DNA from: Mucilaginibacter pineti
Lineage (GTDB): Bacteria; Bacteroidota; Bacteroidia; Sphingobacteriales; Sphingobacteriaceae
DNA: 64,000 nt
Direction: 5' to 3'
Assembly: GCF_900101875.1 (NCBI RefSeq)
Contig: NZ_FNAI01000011.1
Location: 1-64,000, forward strand
The notes under the pieces were generated by a model. It did not search any database, was not told the origin of the DNA, and saw only the letters and a list, made by a program, of their open reading frames with translations. Both the position numbers and the translations under genes were made by a program. Shown piece after piece: positions 61,385 through 64,000 of this stretch (position 1 is the first letter of the stretch; each line of letters starts with the position of its first letter).

Positions 61385-63691
61385 ATGAGGTACGGAGCAT
61401 TCAGGATTGCGGTTGTTTATTTAGTAATCAGTTTACTTTGGATCACTTTTAGCGACCATATCTTGTTTTTCTTTCAGCACCGATTAAGTGCAGACCAAAT
61501 ATTAACGATTAGTTCGGGCAAAGGCTATTTTTTTGTCATAGTAACTGCATTACTGCTCTTTGCTATCATCAGGTCCGATGACAGGAAGTTAAAGCAAAGT
61601 GAGCAGCAGTACCGGAGCATGTATGAGTCTAATCCCAATCCGATGTGGATTTATGAGCCAAGCAAGTTGAGAATTATATCAGTAAATGATGCTGCAATAG
61701 CCGCTTACGGGTATAGCAAAAATGAGTTCCTGAAAAAAACTATTTTGGAGATAAGACCGCCGGAAGATGCGGAAAAGGTGATCGCTTCAGCCGCTCGTTT
61801 AGAAAACAGTATCAATAATAGTGGCATCTGGCGGCATCTTAAAAAAGATGGAACTATAATCTACGTTAGTATTACCTCCCACAAGATCAGCTTCAATGGT
61901 CAGTCGCACGTTATGGTTCTGGCTAGGGATATGACGGAAACCATCCTGTTTGAAAAAAAACTCGAAAATATTAATAAGGACCTGCAGGAGGAGAAACGGA
62001 AACTTAGCGAAACCCAGCTGATCTCCAGGATAGGCGGCTGGGATTTTTTTCCGGGAGAACAGAAACTGGTTTGGTCAGATGAAATATATGAGATTGCAGG
62101 TATCCTGAAAGAAGACTTCAGGAAGCCCTTCGACCTTTACCTGGAACATATTTTTCCGGAAGATCGGGCGATGATGATCAACGCCCTCAATGATCTGATT
62201 GCTAATGGCAAGCTGCTGGATGTAACGCACCGGATCACCGGTATTGACGGCAGTACACGATATATTCGGCAACTTGCCAAAATTGATTCAGGCAGTCCGG
62301 AAACATTAAAAATTACCGGGTCGCTTCAGGATATTACCGAACTGAAAATGCTTAAGGAGGAAAGGGACAGGTACCAACTAAGTTTTGAGAGCACCCTGAA
62401 CAGTATGAGCGACGCTTTTTTTGCGTTAAACCGGGAATTAATTATTATCCGGACGAATGAGGCATTCAGGATACTAACCGGTAGGGATAGCAACGATATT
62501 ATTGGTCGTAGTATATTCGATTTGTTTTCCAAAGAGCAGAATGTTTTCTACCCGGTTTATCAAAAAGCGCTTGAAGACCGCGTCATTTGCGAAAAAGAAG
62601 ATTATTCACTTGTATTAAATAAATGGATCAAACTGGCAGCCTATCCTACCGACGAAGGTGTCGCCGTATATTTCACTGATATTAGCGAACAAAGATCAAA
62701 AGACGCCAGACTGAAAGAAGCAGTAGAAAGGTATGAATTAGTCGCTCAGGCAACACGGGATGTTGTTTATGACATGAATATGCTGCAGGACCACCTGATC
62801 TACAATACCAGTCTTACACACCTTATCAACGTACTACCAGAAAACATCAAGTATAACCTTGAATGGTGGCGAGGGCTGATTCATCCGGATGACCTGGCAG
62901 ATGTTGTGCGGGGCCAGGAGTTGATCATTAGGGAAGGAAGAACCAACTGGGAGTGTGAATACAGGCTGAATTGCGGAAACGGAATTTACAAATACATTAT
63001 CGATCAGGGGTACTTCGTTTATGATGAACAAAAAAGAGCAATTCGTCTGATTGGTGCGGTCAGAGATATTGATGCGCTGAAGCGCTCAGTTCATGAAAAC
63101 AGGCAGTTGGCAGATATGATTACCAGGGTCAATAATATGATCATCGTCACCGATCCCTACCGCAGGGTTAGATGGGTAAATAAAGCTTTTGAGGATATGA
63201 CAGGTTACAATCTCGGCGAGATTGGCGGCAAGGTACCGGCCGGTTTTTTAAGCGGACCCGAATCTTCTGAAGATATGTTAACCGCTCTCCGTGTCAAACA
63301 GGAGCTGCTAGAAGTTTTTTCACTCGACGTTATAATTTATACAAAAGAGCGCGTCCCATTATGGATATCTGCAGAGTTTACACCCTCGTATGATGAAAGT
63401 AAAAAGTTTCAGGGGTATGTGACCGTTTGCCAGAACATTACTTTCAGGAAAGAAAAAGAAGCGGAGACTAAACGGCAGCATGATTTGCTGCGAAAAATTG
63501 CATGGATGAGTTCACACGAGATCCGGCGTCCTGTCGCAACGATCCTGGGCCTAGTGGATCTCATGAACCAGGCAGAGGATGAGGCAGAAAGAAACGAAAT
63601 ACTTCCCCTGCTCAACAGGTGTGCAACCGAAATGGATCAGATGGTACACGAGATAAATAATGAGATAAAAAACGTTGAAGAATTACATTGA
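61385..63691 (+). CDS. Multi-PAS sensor protein with HisKA but no ATPase domain
   Basis: A 768-aa protein. Two membrane helices (about 8-30 and 50-66) are followed by roughly five PAS/PAC modules (starting near 75, 205, 330, 440 and 575; for example YRSMYESNPNPMWIYEP, VITDPYRRVRWVNKAFEDMTG). Near the C-terminus is a HisKA-like helix with candidate phosphoacceptor His in WMSSHEIRRPVATILGL. The protein stops about 60 residues later, so no HATPase_c domain exists. This is either a truncated kinase or a scaffold phosphorylated by another kinase. The next gene starts 216 bp downstream on the same strand. Confidence 0.85.
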   Translation: MRYGAFRIAVVYLVISLLWITFSDHILFFFQHRLSADQILTISSGKGYFFVIVTALLLFAIIRSDDRKLKQSEQQYRSMYESNPNPMWIYEPSKLRIISVNDAAIAAYGYSKNEFLKKTILEIRPPEDAEKVIASAARLENSINNSGIWRHLKKDGTIIYVSITSHKISFNGQSHVMVLARDMTETILFEKKLENINKDLQEEKRKLSETQLISRIGGWDFFPGEQKLVWSDEIYEIAGILKEDFRKPFDLYLEHIFPEDRAMMINALNDLIANGKLLDVTHRITGIDGSTRYIRQLAKIDSGSPETLKITGSLQDITELKMLKEERDRYQLSFESTLNSMSDAFFALNRELIIIRTNEAFRILTGRDSNDIIGRSIFDLFSKEQNVFYPVYQKALEDRVICEKEDYSLVLNKWIKLAAYPTDEGVAVYFTDISEQRSKDARLKEAVERYELVAQATRDVVYDMNMLQDHLIYNTSLTHLINVLPENIKYNLEWWRGLIHPDDLADVVRGQELIIREGRTNWECEYRLNCGNGIYKYIIDQGYFVYDEQKRAIRLIGAVRDIDALKRSVHENRQLADMITRVNNMIIVTDPYRRVRWVNKAFEDMTGYNLGEIGGKVPAGFLSGPESSEDMLTALRVKQELLEVFSLDVIIYTKERVPLWISAEFTPSYDESKKFQGYVTVCQNITFRKEKEAETKRQHDLLRKIAWMSSHEIRRPVATILGLVDLMNQAEDEAERNEILPLLNRCATEMDQMVHEINNEIKNVEELH

Positions 63692-63907
63692 AGTTATTTC
63701 AAGACCAGCAAAGGGTTCTGCGCATTGAATAACCTTGATATGTAAAAGTAAACTTCTTAATTAAGTTCCAGTCAGTTACCGGAGCTGCGTCTTATAGGTA
63801 CCTGTGCTCGCAAAATTAAGGACGAATTGATGTAAGAAAAGAAGACAATTTTTAAATAATTCAAACCAGGGTGAGGATGTGCCTGTTATCTAACGGCAAT
63901 TACCACT

Positions 63908-64000
63908 ATGGAAACGAATTTAGAACGAGACGATTATAAAGACAAATTTAACGAGTGCGATACCCGTTTTGAGGCAGTATTCGGCCTGACCACTGCAGCC
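63908..64000 (+). CDS. Start of a gene cut by the window edge
   Basis: An ATG at 63908 begins an open frame that reads METNLERDDYKDKFNECDTR and runs to the end (31 codons seen). FEAVFGLTTAA resembles the start of a PAS module. It may be the kinase partner of the truncated sensor upstream, which is inference. Confidence 0.5.
   Translation, partial: METNLERDDYKDKFNECDTRFEAVFGLTTAA

Overview
The window comes from a Bacteroidota chromosome, most likely Sphingobacteriaceae of the Mucilaginibacter/Pedobacter kind. The evidence is SusC/SusD pairs, ECF sigma/FecR pairs, TlpA-like thioredoxins, BfmA/DUF5712 mobilisation genes, IntDOT-type integrases and promoters of the TAnnTTTG type. Species assignment is inference; no rRNA or marker gene is present.

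Region 1 (1-12.4 kb) looks like core chromosome: a heptamer tandem repeat, a lipoprotein, rdgB, a SurA-like PPIase and a MoxR ATPase. It also holds a thiol locus. egtB and egtD make the first steps of ergothioneine. Upstream on the same strand a tight five-gene run encodes a DUF427 protein, a disulfide-reductase-like flavoprotein, an ABC ATPase, a small exported protein and a permease fused to a binding domain. The importer looks like the EgtUV ergothioneine system, and its binding domain is circularly permuted.

Region 2 (12.3-44.6 kb) is accessory DNA starting at a tRNA-Glu. It opens with a tyrosine integrase, an Rpn-type nuclease and palindrome-rich non-coding DNA. Then come exported proteins, a two-component system, and nutrient-uptake cluster A (sigma, anti-sigma, SusC, SusD, TlpA, a 41-aa membrane peptide). 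An XRE regulator is divergent from a candidate structured RNA (about 30,360-30,760) that has its own promoter. Uptake cluster B (TlpA, SusC, SusD) follows, then regulators and a mobilisation module (relaxase, BfmA-like protein, two HTH proteins, possible oriT).

Region 3 (44.6-58 kb, minus strand) holds uptake cluster C (sigma, anti-sigma, SusC, SusD, TlpA) and a third sigma/FecR/TonB-receptor signalling set. Receptors in clusters A and C and in the third set carry the N-terminal STN signalling domain and sit beside a sigma/anti-sigma pair. Cluster B's receptor lacks STN and has no such pair.

Region 4 (58-64 kb) starts with a second integrase closely related to the first, with a palindromic leader. 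Behind it lie decaying genes (ORF6N fragment, frameshifted XRE antitoxin, Pro/Glu-rich remnant, small DUF3606-like ORF). It ends with a multi-PAS protein that keeps HisKA but not the kinase ATPase domain, and the start of another gene.

The strongest candidates for something undescribed are the structured RNA, the circularly permuted EgtU-like importer with its small translationally coupled partner, and the repeated SusCD-TlpA modules that lack degradative enzymes.
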